From Perca fluviatilis (taxonomy: Eukaryota; Chordata; Actinopteri; Perciformes; Percidae): a stretch of DNA of 64,000 bases. Shown one piece after another: positions 40,998 through 52,624 of the stretch. The translations under genes and the position numbers were made by a program. Under the pieces are notes generated by a model that worked only from the letters and a program-made list of their open reading frames with translations, was not told the DNA's origin and did no database searches. Every line of letters begins with the position of its first letter. The stretch's first letter is position 1. The stretch lies in NCBI RefSeq assembly GCF_010015445.1, contig NC_053116.1:36519785-36583784 (forward strand). The letters run 5' to 3'.

Positions 40998-41299
40998 GTT
41001 AACACTCGTACCTTTTGTGATACACAGAAAAGGAGATCTGCATTAATATATTTCTTATGAATAAATAAATAAAAACCAAACAGATTCACAGCAAACATTG
41101 TAAAAAAAAATTCCAAAGTTGACACAGTTCTCTCCTTTAAGTTCAGCAAAATGAACATCATGAACAATCATATCCTTTTTGATAAGCCTCACAAACTGCA
41201 GTAGATCACATCAGCCATATCAACTTTTACATACAGTATGTGACATGATCAACTGTTTGATGCTGATGTGGGACACAGAGCTCTCACATTAGTGATATA

Positions 41300-43190
41300 A
41301 ACACCAACACAGATATACTTTCTATTTCTTCATCGTTATTACTAATGTCTATCTTCAGTGTTGTGTAGGTATGTGTACCTTTCCTCCTGTCTTGTTGAGT
41401 ATTTAATAAAAAAAAAACTTATGGTTTGATTCACAATACAGTAGAGTAAAGCCATATCTCTTCAAAAACCCTCCCCTCAGATTATATGTAAGACAAACAG
41501 GGTTTTATTAACAGTTTACAGTTTTTCAAGGTAACCCATATGGTGGTATTTTGGAAAAAAACAGGCTCCCAAGAAAAGCGCCTGACTTTAACATTGGAAT
41601 TACAACTTCCGTGTCCATCACGTGATGCCCTCTGGCCCAAAAAGACTATATCCCACAAACTTACATAGCGAAAGAGACAACTTTAAATCAGTGTATACAT
41701 TTCATTCCACTATCATAATTTGATCAATCCGGTCCGATATATTTTGGAAAGTCAAGAAGAATTGCACAACTAAATCATTTAATCCCCATTCAAGTTAGTG
41801 GAGCGCTAAACCGAAAGTAGACGGCTCAGTGTAGAAGCAGCGCCGATCATTTGTGTCATTTTATATGCGACAGTTGGACTTTGTGGCTTCATGCGCCACT
41901 GAGAAACTCTCATAAGAATGAACAGGGCTCTGCCTTAAACACTGTATCCAGGTCTTATCATACATCCATGAAAAACATCCAAATAATATGATTATGCCAG
42001 TGTCATATCTCTTCAAACTGATGTGTTCCTTCCTGCAACTCATCCTGGATCAGGACGTCATTTAGTGCCACCCAGTCTGGACATGTGAGAGAAACGGGTC
42101 ACAGACAAGGACTAATCACAGAGTCCTTGTCCCATATTGGTGATGCATGTTGATATCTGTAGTCCAAAAGCACGACCAGGAGTACATCAGAGATAAATCT
42201 GTGACATAATGCTTGTCCAAGTTCATACATCAGATCCCATCAGACAGCAGAGCTGCAGACAGCTCCTGTATGCCAGAGTGTGTTGCTCTTTATCTTTACT
42301 TTTTAGGGCTGCAACTAACGATTATATTTATTCTTGATTAATCTGTCGATTCATTTCTTGATTGACACTTTCTTGACTCGCAAAATGACGAACATCATAT
42401 GGCTCAATTCAAGTGAGATCCAATGATCGTTTATCTCTCCCCATTCACTACCTTATAGAGCTGCACAATATAACTTTTTTTTTTATCGTCATCGCAAACC
42501 CATCGCAAAAGCATACCTGCAAACTCAGAAGGGCTGAAAAAGACGACACATCATTTCCCACTCGCATTTAAGTGGCATCTAAATAAGGCACTGAAATCCA
42601 CGTTGCAATTCGGTCCGGTAGATAACGGTCTTGGACCCCCCCCCCGCCCCCAAAATAAAAACTCTTTGGATCTACACGATTCCATTTTAAAGAAAATATA
42701 ACTGAACGTTCTCTGTTATAACTTACAATTTCATCTGCCCAACAATAATAGGGCAACGTTAACGATATGGTTATATTACCCCATGTTGTGGTCGATGTTT
42801 TACCACTCGATGTCACTAATGCTATTTTTCGCTACAACGTTAGCTGTAGGTGAAGGTTGTATATTATCACCCAATCATAATGCTTTGTCCTAGTTTATGT
42901 ACATGTCTGTTTTTGTTTTGGTCATTAACGTTACCAACATTAGCTATTTTTAGCTGTTAACCTCTTCGCAGACAATTTCAAAGACAATTGGGCACGTGAG
43001 CCAACACGTTAATAATGATAATATACACTGCATCGAGAATAGTGCTTTTCACTGATTGGCCACAGGAAGTTAAATGTCATTTTCTGAGACAATAAAATGG
43101 TTAGTGTGGACTTTACGGCAGTGTAACTAAGATGAAACGCACATCTCCGTGGTGCAGCCAAACATCAACACAACTTTAGTTAAAAACTAG
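41300..43190. other. Intergenic, no gene seen
   Basis: Contains a C-run near 42640, a partial 'gggctgcaactaacgatt' repeat at 42306-42370 and short frames without motifs. Confidence 0.45.
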
Positions 43191-43194
43191 TCTC

Positions 43195-43640
43195 GTGTTG
43201 CAAGCTTTTCGTCCACAGTGCTGCGGAGGAAGGTCTGGTGAGTCCACACAGCTTTCCGGGATGGGAGAACAACGTGCTCTGGTTTATTGGCATTTCTTTA
43301 AACCAATCACAATTGTCTTGGCAGCGCTAAGCGCCGGACAGAGCAACGGTGCCTCTGCAAAATACCCTCGGGAATGAACTTGTTTTGGTGGAGCGCGTGT
43401 ACATTCATGGTTGTTTTAGTCGGGCAAGAGAAAACTCAGATTGGACAGATAGTCTAGCTAGCTGTCTGGATTTACCCTGCAGAGATCTGAGGAGCAGTTA
43501 ACATAGTCCTCACAAATCCACCAGAGGTTAGAACGGCAACACAAAGAAAGAGGAAGGTACAGGACATATGAGCATACGGTGGAATTTCCGGCGGCACCGG
43601 AGCAATCCCGGAAGTGGAACGTCGTCGATATAGACTAGTG
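43195..43640. repeat. Dispersed repeat with 'CTTAGCGCCGCC' core, copy 3 (reverse)
   Basis: Longest copy, in reverse orientation: gctgcggaggaaggtctggt, cgctaagcgccggacagagc, gaacttgttttggtgg, ctgcagagatctgaggagca and gcaccggagcaatcccg. It adds the outer blocks missing from copies 1 and 2. Confidence 0.65.
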
Positions 43641-45180
43641 TAGACTTTACGCCAGTGTAACTAAAGTGAACCTCACGTCTCCATGGTGCATCCAAACATC
43701 AATACAACTTTAGTATCAAACTAACTAGTTTCAACATATCGTTTAGTGTGGACTTTACACCCTAATTGAACAGAGAACTTACACACAGTTCAATAATTGC
43801 ATCAACCCTGACCTTCCAGATATACCAACAAACAAGTCACATTCACACATTCACTTCGAAACAAAGAGCTTCTGCCTCAGATTGAGCATTGAAACATCAA
43901 AAACCTAGGAGCATATTCATTAAAATTCAAATAAAATAATAATAATAAATAATAGTTTCAGTGACTTACTCAAGAGATTTAGCTCATTCCTCTAGTGTTT
44001 CAGGGATGGTTTAGTCTTTAAATATCTGCATGTATGTATAAAACTTTTCCTTAATATACAGTATGGCACTAAACAAAGTTTTCTCAACATAACCACAAAA
44101 CTTATAGTCTTCGCAGTCGGAGGAAGATAGCTAGCTTTGCAAATCTCTCCAGAAAGATTGCACTGACTCACAATGAACAACCTCCAATCATGGACTTCTT
44201 TTGCTCAAGCCATAATTACTACGGCCACTAGAGAGCAACAGCAGACGTACTCCCCACATCGTTAAACAGATTTGTTTTCCAACAGTGATTTGTAACCGTT
44301 TATGAAGTCACAGACAAACAAAGTGGTTTGATAGTCGAAATTACATTACAAAACACTTTGTTCAGCTACAAACCACGTAGATTAGATTACATTAAAACTT
44401 ACTGTATATACAGTTCACTGTATCAGTGTGAAGTGCATCATGTCTGCCAATTGACAGAGAAGTGTCTTTCTGTGCATCACGGTCACATTTTTGTGAACAA
44501 ACTTATCCTTGAATAGCAATTTAGGGGCATTGACTCTGCTAAAGATCAAATCTGACTGAACTCATGAACAGGTGCCATTCATCAGGTTCAAACAAGCAAT
44601 TTACAACACGTTTGTCTATCTGAGAGAATTTGATGATCCTCACAGAACAAAATTTTGAATTAAAGAAGAATATAAAATTAAGAATATAAAAAATATTCCT
44701 GTTTGAGGCCCAATATTTTTAACCATTGGTGAAAGATTTGCAGCCGTTCTTGTAAAATTAAGCTTTCACTTCCATTTTATTTTATGTTTATGTCTGGCAG
44801 AATTTATGCAATCAGCAGATAAAAGAAAGGCCAAAAGAAGAGACATACTGCTGAATAAAAGTTTACAAGAGGTCACACTCAGTAATCATCTGTGTTTCTT
44901 TCTTTACTAATCTTAACAGTGTACCCAAACACATCACAATCTACTATACATTTATTGCACTGTCATATCCACTCTGTTGTGTAAGACAACAAAACGGGGA
45001 TCAGGAGGTGACAATGACTAGCTTGATAAGTAAAGTTTGTTGGAGATGACTAAACCCATAGATACTCAGCATGTCTAATGAGTGTAACTTCAGATACTGT
45101 ATAGGCCGCAAAGGATTTACTCAATTCAAACATTCAGACAAGTCCTCCAAACCATACGACGATATTAGTCGTTTATTCCC
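43641..45180. other. Intergenic, no gene seen
   Basis: AT-rich with only short frames. The tail of the previous repeat recurs near 43650-43760 (gtgtagactttacgccagtg, also at 43108). Confidence 0.45.
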
Positions 45181-45429
45181 ACCCTCTAATATGACCCACA
45201 GGAGCATTTCATAAATTAGCGCCCGGTCTAAGCGCCTGGTCGGTGGCAGACATACAACCTCATATCTAAACCAGGGAACGCAACGGTGGCGGTTTTAAAC
45301 ATTTCGTTAACGTTGTGAAACGGTCGCAGTTTGATTAAGTTTGGGCACCAAAACTACTTGATTATCTAAAGGCACCAACTTTAAGTAGTTAAGTTTAGAT
45401 CGGTCCTTTGTTCCTGCCCCTAATCTAGG

Positions 45430-45884
45430 GATCTTCAACAGGGGGTCCTCAGAGTCAATGCCGGGGGGACTCCAAATTATTGTTAATTTATTTAAATCTG
45501 TCTGAAGTTTTAACATGAATCCAACATATTATTAGCAAATATAAATCTCCATTGAGGACAGGTGAACTAGCCTATAGGTAAAGTTGTCACTAAGGTAGCC
45601 ATCCACAGATACAGTTCATCCTGAGGTTTCACTGTGCCACATGTATGTTTTAAAATGAAAACATGATTTATAAAATCATGGCAACATTTATAAGGCTATT
45701 TTACTAGCTTAGTATTATGCAAAAAAAGGTATTTATAAAAGCTTTAGGCCGCCCTACACGTAAATGTAGGCCCAGTTTAATATGTAACTTCATTTCATAC
45801 AATATATGTAGTAGGGGTCCCTGCTCCGTCTCACTCTCAGTAAAGGGGTCCTTGGCTTTTAAAACGTTGAAGACCCCTGCTCTA
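45430..45884. mobile_element. Probable hAT element (GGGGTCTTCAACG ends)
   Basis: Left end agggatcttcaacaggggg and right end acgttgaagacccctg are inverted. The right third matches 23150-23300 in reverse. Flanks show a degraded 'ccctaat' duplication. The similar short reading frames in both copies come from this shared repeat, not from a gene. Confidence 0.6.
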
Positions 45885-46023
45885 ATACGACCCACAGAAG
45901 CGTTTAATAAATTAACACCCCTGGCCATGGGAGGAAATACGACATCATATCTCAGCCGGACAACGTCAGTGCTAAATGTTGTGAAACGGTCGCAGTTTGG
46001 TCAGGTTAAGGCACAAAAACTAC

Positions 46024-46622
46024 TTAAAGGAATACGCCACCGTTTGTTGAAATAGGGTTATTGTTATATTGTTATTATAGGTGGGCAAACGCTTTTTTGT
46101 CTCAGTGCATGCATTCTCTTAGTCTGGCGGTGCCCCTGCTAGCTTAGCTTAGTGTAAGGAATGGAATCGTTTGTTGCCGTTAGTAAAAGTGACCCAACAA
46201 CAACAAAAACAAAACCTAATTACTTCCTGTGGCCTGCATATAAACAATGAGTAAAAATAGCAATGCAGATTAAGACTAGACAATTTCCTAGATAGATATT
46301 GATTTGGGACTATACAGGCACAGAGATATCAGCAGCCCGCGGGGCTCTGAGGATGGCACAAAGTCACTGTTTCTGGGTTGCTGGACAACCAAATGCCGCT
46401 GCCCTGACTGAGCTCCGTGGGGCTTGGCGGGCCACTGCCCGTCCAGTAACCCAGAAACAGTGACTTTGCTCCGGCCGCAGAGCCCCGCGGGCTGCCTGCC
46501 ACGGAGCACCGCCGAGCCCTACGGATCTCAGTCAGGGCAGCAAAATGCGTTTGCCCACTTATATAAACATAGAGGAGACTGTGAATAACCCTATTTCAAC
46601 AAACGGTGGATTATTCCTTTAA
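46024..46622. mobile_element. TTAA-target MITE with 36-bp TIRs and internal hairpin
   Basis: Termini TTAAAGGAATACGCCACCG and CGGTGGATTATTCCTTTAA are inverted for about 36 bp. The flanking repeat reads straight through when the element and one TTAA are removed (caaaaactac-TTAA-gtttagaaaaag), proving the insertion. The centre holds a further inverted repeat (46330-46385 with 46441-46496). Confidence 0.85.
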
Positions 46623-47037
46623 GTTTAGAAAAAGATTGTGGTTTGGGTTTAAATCAGATGCGACTTCACTTATTGTTTATTGTTTATTGAAGAGGATAAC
46701 CCCTTGAAATGAAGCATCTCGTTTTCGAGGGAGTCCTCGAAACGCATGTGACGTAGAACGTGACTTGGCTCCGTTTGTTACGAAAAAGTTAAAAAAAACT
46801 TGCTGTTTATTTTTATTTTCAAAAGGGACACAAAACCCCGGTCTCCTGGGTGAAAGTCCTGGGTGAAAGTCCTGTGTTTACGCAAAAATTTGGCGCACTT
46901 ATACTTCGTCACCTTATTTCCTGCTTAGCTCCATCATCACCACAACGGCCACTAGAGGGTGCCACCACTGGAAACATAAATATATAGTTATAATTGTTTC
47001 AAAGTTTCATTATCTTATTATTTATTATAATATCACA

Positions 47038-47230
47038 GGAAAGAAACATGTTTCCTTGTACAATGAAATTCTTCCTTTGCTGTCCACTGAATGTGGACAG
47101 CACACAATGTAAAATCTACATTATCCAAAATAAACAGTGCAAATGTTAACAGTGCAAGTTATGCATGTGCAAACTGGAAAAATGTAAAGAGTTGAGTACA
47201 GTTATGAGGTAGTGAAGGGGGATTGGTCCA
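47038..47230. repeat. Non-LTR tail fragment (tccttgtacaatgaaattct)
   Basis: Short piece with the tail motif shared with 10571 and 54040. Confidence 0.45.
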
Positions 47231-47334
47231 GATACTGAAATACTCATGTAACACAAACATTACGCAGTCAAGTTGTTGCTCTATTGTTCATATATTCTCT
47301 AATAATAAGAGTCCTAGGGGCGCCTAGCCCATAA

Positions 47335-47700
47335 TCATATCTGCAAGGGTTGCAGCTGCATTCTCCGTAGAAAGCAAAGAAATTCCTTCAATGAGTTATA
47401 TTTATTATAGCAGTCTAATTTGCGTGTTTTCCAGTTCATGAGTATAGTCCTCATTACAGATAAAAAAGCTAGCGAAACTATCCATTGTACAGGTCTTTCT
47501 TGTATATTCTCCAATCTGCTCTCCAATATACATACAATAGGGCATTTAAGAATATGAACATTCAGAATAATTTTTAAAAACATCTATTACCTCAGTCCAA
47601 AATCTCTTTACCAATGCACAGTCCTACAATAAATGCATAACGGGAACCACGCCTACCACAGCCATGCCAGCACAGTTCTGATGCATTTTGAGTCCATTTC
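47335..47700 (-). pseudogene. L1/Tx1-like LINE ORF2 C-terminal fragment
   Basis: The minus-strand frame ends with RTILMNWKTRKLDCYNKYNS and LKEFLCFLRRMQ. This resembles the 'R-x-IL-x-NWK' end of L1-clade ORF2 proteins. The region to 47700 looks like its upstream continuation. Truncated and inactive. Confidence 0.5.
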
Positions 47701-48440
47701 TTCAACTTATGTGCTCATTTTACTTTCTTAATTTCATCCAGTGTGCACTCTTCTCTTTATGTGTGAACATTTAATTTTCTTTGGCTACAATTATTAAATG
47801 ACATTAAAATTTTATTTTTTTTTTACAGTTTTCAGCAGTGATCCAGGATGAAAATCTGAAGATTTTGTATTGGTGATGCATGTTGAAACAAAATCTGAAG
47901 AATGTAGCTGATAGTTTCTCTGCTTGGGGTGGAGGTGTGTCCTGGACAGTTCAAGGTGCCAGTGTGTACTCTGCGTGATCAGTTCTTCGTTGACGCTGCC
48001 AGCTGTGGATGCTTTCAGATGATGATGTGTTTTTGGTCCAGGTTGAGTGCTAGCTGATAGCTGGACAGTTTGTCTTTGTGTTTGCAGGTGCTCAGCTGCT
48101 GATATCAGCAGAAACTTCAGCAACCTTGACAGAGAGAAACCCCCTCAGTGAATTCCTTTAGTTAGAGGCAGGTGGGCCTGTTGTCTGTTCAAATAACAGG
48201 CTTTGTACATAAAGAAAAATGAAGTGTTTGGTGCCAATGTTGGGTATGCACAGCAAAAATGCCTGTGACCGTGTCAAATCAAGCATGATTTGACACATTA
48301 AAACATGACACAGAACTTTCCCAGTTAATGACTTACATTAGGAGTCTTTTCCCCTGAAATGTTATGTTTAAATATACAGATTGTCTGGTTATATTTGTAT
48401 GGTTATATACCATTTCCAATATGCAGTATCCAAACGTGTA
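47701..48440. other. Intergenic, no gene seen
   Basis: A phrase 'ttggtgatgcatgttga' is shared with 42140. The segment tttgcag|GTGCTCAGCTGC at about 48087 looks like a splice acceptor, but no protein family is recognisable. Confidence 0.4.
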
Positions 48441-48448
48441 TAAAATAC

Positions 48449-49420
48449 TAGAGACCCAGACTTGAGTAAAAGTACAAGTGCTCTATCAAAAAAGTGACTT
48501 GAGTAGAAGTTGAAGTGCTCTTTAAGAACCACACTTAAGTGGAAGTATTAAAGTATTCAACATTTTTTGTACTTAACCATTTCAAGTAGTTTATTTAAAA
48601 ATGTACTACTCAAGTATTGAAAGTAAAAGTACAAGTATAGTGTTATGTAGTTACTAAAGAAAGCAGTCAAAAGTTTCATATTATATCAATATCATATTGT
48701 TTATATTATTTCAAATGTTTAGCCTAAAGGACCCTCACAGTTCCTTTGGCTGTAGCAGCAGTACAAGGACGGGAATGTACAACACAGCATGTCATGAACC
48801 GCGGGTAGCTAGTTAGCTAGCGCTTACTGATAGCTCCAGCTGGTGTCCCATTTGTGTATTATATTTGTACTTACCTTGATATGTTTCTTCAAATTTGACG
48901 GTGCGGTGAATTTTTTGAAGGACATTATTTCGCAATCTTTCGGGAGGCAGAGTAGACACTTCATTCTACATGAATTGTCTTTCACTCCGACAAATGAAGC
49001 AGGGCCAGGGGCAGCTTCCTTCCTCACGCTCACCTTCACCACCACGATCACTCGAAGTCAAAGGTGTTGAAGGTGGTGTTTCTGGTTCTTGCATCTCGAA
49101 ACAAACTAACAATGCTCAAGTGTTCTCAAAGCGGGCAGGCAGCAGAGCCAAAGGCAGAACGGTAGCACGCGCGGTCTTCTTATAAGACGGCTTGATCGCT
49201 TGGTTCGCTCAGTGATGAGCCAGCTTCATCAAACCTGGTGACGAGTAACGAGTAACGATGCAGCACATAAGAAATGTATCGGAGTAAAAGTATTAAACTC
49301 ATTGAAAATATGTACTGAAGTAAAAATGGAAGTAGAAGGAAAAAAATAAGTACAGATACAGCCTTTTAGTACTTAAGTACAGTAGTGAAGTAGTTCTACT
49401 TCGTTATTATACATCTCTGG
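48449..49420. mobile_element. DNA element with 'AAAAGTACAAGT' arms and a BED-finger remnant
   Basis: Left arm (gacttgagtaaaagtacaag, repeated variants) and right arm (agtacttaagtacagtagtg, tacttcgttattatacatct) are a familiar teleost hAT-like pairing. Between them lies a zinc-finger remnant on the minus strand. Exact termini are approximate. Confidence 0.55.
48824..49051 (-). pseudogene. BED-type zinc finger remnant of a hAT transposase
   Basis: The frame contains CLLCLPK, then SFKKFTAPSNLKKHIK with a following His, matching the C-x2-C...SNLxxHI pattern of BED fingers at the N-terminus of hAT transposases and ZBED genes. The catalytic domain is missing, so this is a non-autonomous derivative. 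Confidence 0.6.
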
Positions 49421-49776
49421 CAGTATCAATAACTTTTGGAAACTAGATTGAATTTGACTAATGGCTGACAAGCACTATTTTCTAACAATGGCTCAGAATT
49501 ATTTTCTAAATGATCTAGGCATCCAGATTCTGGGTTTGGTTTAACGATACTGTTTTATTCCCAGAGCAGAACTCACACTAGATTAACACAGACTTTTTTT
49601 AGCAATTATTTTTTTAGGGGTGCCAGGATCAAAAAGGGGCTAAAATCGCCCCTGGGCCTGCGTACAAGGCTCTTCATAATACGGCATTGCTGTGCAGTGC
49701 TGCCAGCAGGGGGCAGTGTGGTGCTGTGCTTCGCTCTCGCAGACACTCGTTGTTAGCGGACTTCTTTTAAAGCAAC

Positions 49777-49966
49777 ACTATAGAACTTTTCCCGCTTCAG
49801 TCCCCCTACAGGTTGGAAGCGGAATTGTCCATTACATTACATTGTCCAGTTCCGTTGAACTACAGATCCGTTACCCGATCTAGCAAACTTGCATAATGTA
49901 ATGTAATGTAATGGACAATTCCGCTTCCAACCTGTAGGGGCACCGAAGCGGGAAAAGTTCTCTAGT
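49777..49966. mobile_element. Fold-back MITE with about 65-bp arms
   Basis: The left arm (actatagaacttttcccgct ... gtccattacattacatt) and right arm (aatgtaatggacaattccgc ... gcgggaaaagttctctagt) are inverted copies with a few mismatches around a spacer of about 60 bp. Confidence 0.8.
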
Positions 49967-50225
49967 CTACTCAACAACTTGAAAATCGATTTTGAATCGA
50001 ATCTTGAGCCTAAAAAATATCGAATCGTGACATTTTCTGAATTGTGCACCCCTATTATTTTCCATGATCTAACACTTTGTTTCAAATGCAATATATTGGT
50101 GTGGTAATCTGATGTACATTATTGAAACTGATGACTTTGAGGAATTATACGTTGCTATGGTTGCCAGTTTTCAGCTAACGCAATTGTACACTACTGACAG
50201 CCGTTAGTGGCAATGTGTAACGCTG

Positions 50226-50596
50226 GGTTTCCACAGGCAGCGTTTTTCGACTGCAGCACCGAGACAGCGAATTGTGTCACCACAACATGATGCCGACGGT
50301 GTACGCGTTTTGCAGACAAATCAGTCGTTGGTTTTCTATCAGTTTATATCTGGCCTAACACAACTGTTGGGTAAGTTTTCTACTCCAGTCACACACTTTG
50401 CTGTTTGGCATATAAAGTTATTCAAACTAAACTAAACACAACTTTTTAAGCAGCAAAGTGTGTGACTGGAGTAGAAAACGTACCAAACGGTTGTGTTAGG
50501 CCAGATATAAAATAATAGAAAACGTATATCAACACCAACAACTGATTGTCTGCACCGAGACAGCGGAGTTGCAGTTGAAAAAACGCTGCCTGTTTT
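50226..50596. mobile_element. Long fold-back element
   Basis: The left arm begins gcagcgtttttcgactgcag and includes tatctggcctaacacaac and actccagtcacacactttgc. The right arm has the complements in reverse order and ends ttgaaaaaacgctgc. The arms are about 160 bp and the centre lies near 50430. No coding region. Confidence 0.8.
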
Positions 50597-51024
50597 CTTT
50601 ATTTTGCACAAGAAGTGAGGTTAAATTAGGTAAGAACCTAGAAATGCTATGTTTAATGGTGTTTACTTTGATGTGGTTGTGAACTAAATTGAAATACTTG
50701 CTCAGTTAAAGGACTAAATGAGGATTAATGTAGTAGTACATATCATTTTAATTGGAAACGGGATCTGTGTTTGATTTGAAAGTTAAGGAGAAGGCTAACT
50801 AGCTGAGGTATTTTGGTTATCTTTGATGTTTTGGATCTCTGTGTTGATGCTAAATGTGGAAAAGCAAAATACAGAAACAAAAACGGAAAAGAGATGTTTT
50901 TGACATATTGGCAAATGAAGATTCTGCCGAGCGAAGCCGTACTGAATGGAAGCACTCGTCTCCCGTCTCATCTTTTCCCCTGTTTTACAGGAATTCTTAT
51001 CCGCTTCTGGGTTCTCAATCTGAG

Positions 51025-51320
51025 ACCTGTAACGCTAAGCGCCGGACGCACGCACAATAGGGAAGGAGATTGTTTTGGTGGCGCATGTGCTCATAGGGAG
51101 GCGAGCTCTGGAATTAAAATTACTGTTGAGTGTGTGATGAGAACGTTACTCAAAAAAATATTTATAAGTACAATTTGTCGGTTCTAGCTCGTAGGATGTT
51201 TCCCGAATTGACCGGAGCTTAGAATGCCAACACAAAGAAAGCAGAACGTGACGGACATCTGGATGAAAATTAGGGGCATCTGGCGGAACCTCCAGCGGCA
51301 CCGGGACAATCCCATAAATT
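51025..51320. repeat. Dispersed repeat with 'CTTAGCGCCGCC' core, copy 4 (diverged)
   Basis: Has cgctaagcgccggacgcac, gattgttttggtggcgc, caacacaaagaaagcagaac and ggcaccgggacaatccc in the same orientation as 43195-43640, with a central insertion. Confidence 0.55.
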
Positions 51321-51329
51321 AAATGTCTA

Positions 51330-51730
51330 GGGATAGAACGATTATCGGCCCTGGACGATTTTTGGGACGTTTTTTGGCAGTTTGCGGATGATCTGTATCA
51401 GCGTTTTATTTGCCTGATAACCGATAAAGTTAATGGATTAAAAATTGTTCTACTTTGGCTCGGCGACAGCTCTGTGTCTGTCCCTCTGCTTCGGTTTCTC
51501 TCACCACTGAGTCTGACTTAATGTCCCCCTCCCCACACCACAACTCTATCTGACTCTCTGTTACTGGGGATTATGTTGAAAGTTTCTACTTTATTAAATA
51601 ACTGCTTAAAGCATTTAAACAAAGTTTGGTGTTGGAGTTTGTAACATATACCAAAATCTTAATTTTGATTTAAAGATTAACATTTTCACTGTAAATGCAT
51701 ATCGGTTCCAAATATCGGTTATCGGTTTCA
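51330..51730. repeat. Dispersed repeat with ATCGGTTATCGG ends
   Basis: Starts gatagaacgattatcggccc and ends ccaaatatcggttatcggtt; 'tgataaccgataaagttaat' lies between. A common teleost DNA repeat. Confidence 0.5.
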
Positions 51731-52497
51731 TTAACTACTATTAGCCTATACCATGGTCTGGGTGAATACTCGATTCTGCAGGGTGTCCATAAAGAAGTGA
51801 TGTAGGACACCTGCTAAAGGAGTTCCAGTGAAACTGACTTTTTACTGTTCTAAATGAATGCGCTACATTAAAACAAAAAGTAAATGTGAATCTGTTATTT
51901 CCAACACTGTGTGGTGCTTCAGTGCCTCGTCCTCTGAACACCACCGGATGGCGCTAACACACGCTGCAGGGAGTAAGTTACACTGCTCCTCTGAACTGAC
52001 TTTGTTTCACAGCGAATAACGTTATCTCACATCCCGTTCGCTGTTCAGGTCGCTACTTCAGGCTGCTGCCGACAGTAACGTTACACATCGCGGATAACAT
52101 TGTTCGTAAAAGTCGTTATATTGTTTTAGGGACAATGACATGGCTGGATAGCTAGCTTGTCTTGAAGTTAAACATACTGTCAAATATTTTTACTGATTGC
52201 CAACTGTACACAATGTTATTGACTTAGGATCTTGCTAGCATAGCATTAGCTCTCTGGCTCGGAGCTGTTGCTAAGGGTTGCAAGTCGTATCTAAGGTCCT
52301 TTCTACTCCCTGGAGCAGGGAATAACGTTAGCATTGCATAAGAACCTTATAGAATGGGAATGATTGTTCCAGGTATTAGTCAAACCCGCAGGCGTAACCA
52401 GGGAAAAGGAGATATTGTTTGGAAAAACTTTAGATTTCGATTGTAAAACGTATTAAAATATGAATTAATGCCAATACCAAGTGACCATGGTATAAGC

Positions 52498-52624
52498 GGG
52501 TTAACGCCCTTCGAGGTGTCCATTGTCAGGTATTAATGGACTTCGGTGCTGCGCGTCGGACGGTTCACACCTCGCCGTCGTCCATTAATACCTGACAATG
52601 GACACCTCGTCGGCCATTAACCCT
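52498..52624. repeat. Perfect 30-bp inverted repeat
   Basis: 52512-52541 (CGAGGTGTCCATTGTCAGGT + ATTAATGGAC) is exactly complementary to 52580-52609, with a 38-bp GC-rich loop. Weaker pairing extends outward through GGTTAA and TTAACC. Confidence 0.9.

Larger units (their letters stand above)
38163..41295. repeat. Segmental duplication unit C (diverged, partial)
   Basis: Homologous to A and B from the minisatellite through the receptor and Harbinger relic to about 41295 (gctgatgtgggacacagagc). It lacks about 1.55 kb corresponding to 27040-28600 of unit A. It has extra short segments near 39700 and 39900, and no TAGGGGTAAG element. Confidence 0.85.
45185..46680. repeat. Repeat block with 'CGGTCGCAGTTTG' host element
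   Basis: Two direct partial copies of a dispersed repeat (gtgaaacggtcgcagtttg at about 45315 and 45980; ctctaatacgacccacag and variant at 45188 and 45885). The first is followed by the element at 45430-45884. The second is split by the MITE at 46024-46622 and continues as gtttagaaaaagattgtggt. Confidence 0.6.

Noticed and set aside
45717..46055. 112-residue frame as a gene, with a relative at 23089-23298
   Set aside because: Both frames come from the same dispersed repeat in opposite orientation and are not similar beyond it.
46330..46496. microRNA precursor
   Set aside because: The hairpin is too long and GC-rich and lies inside a MITE; no conserved miRNA seed was recognised.
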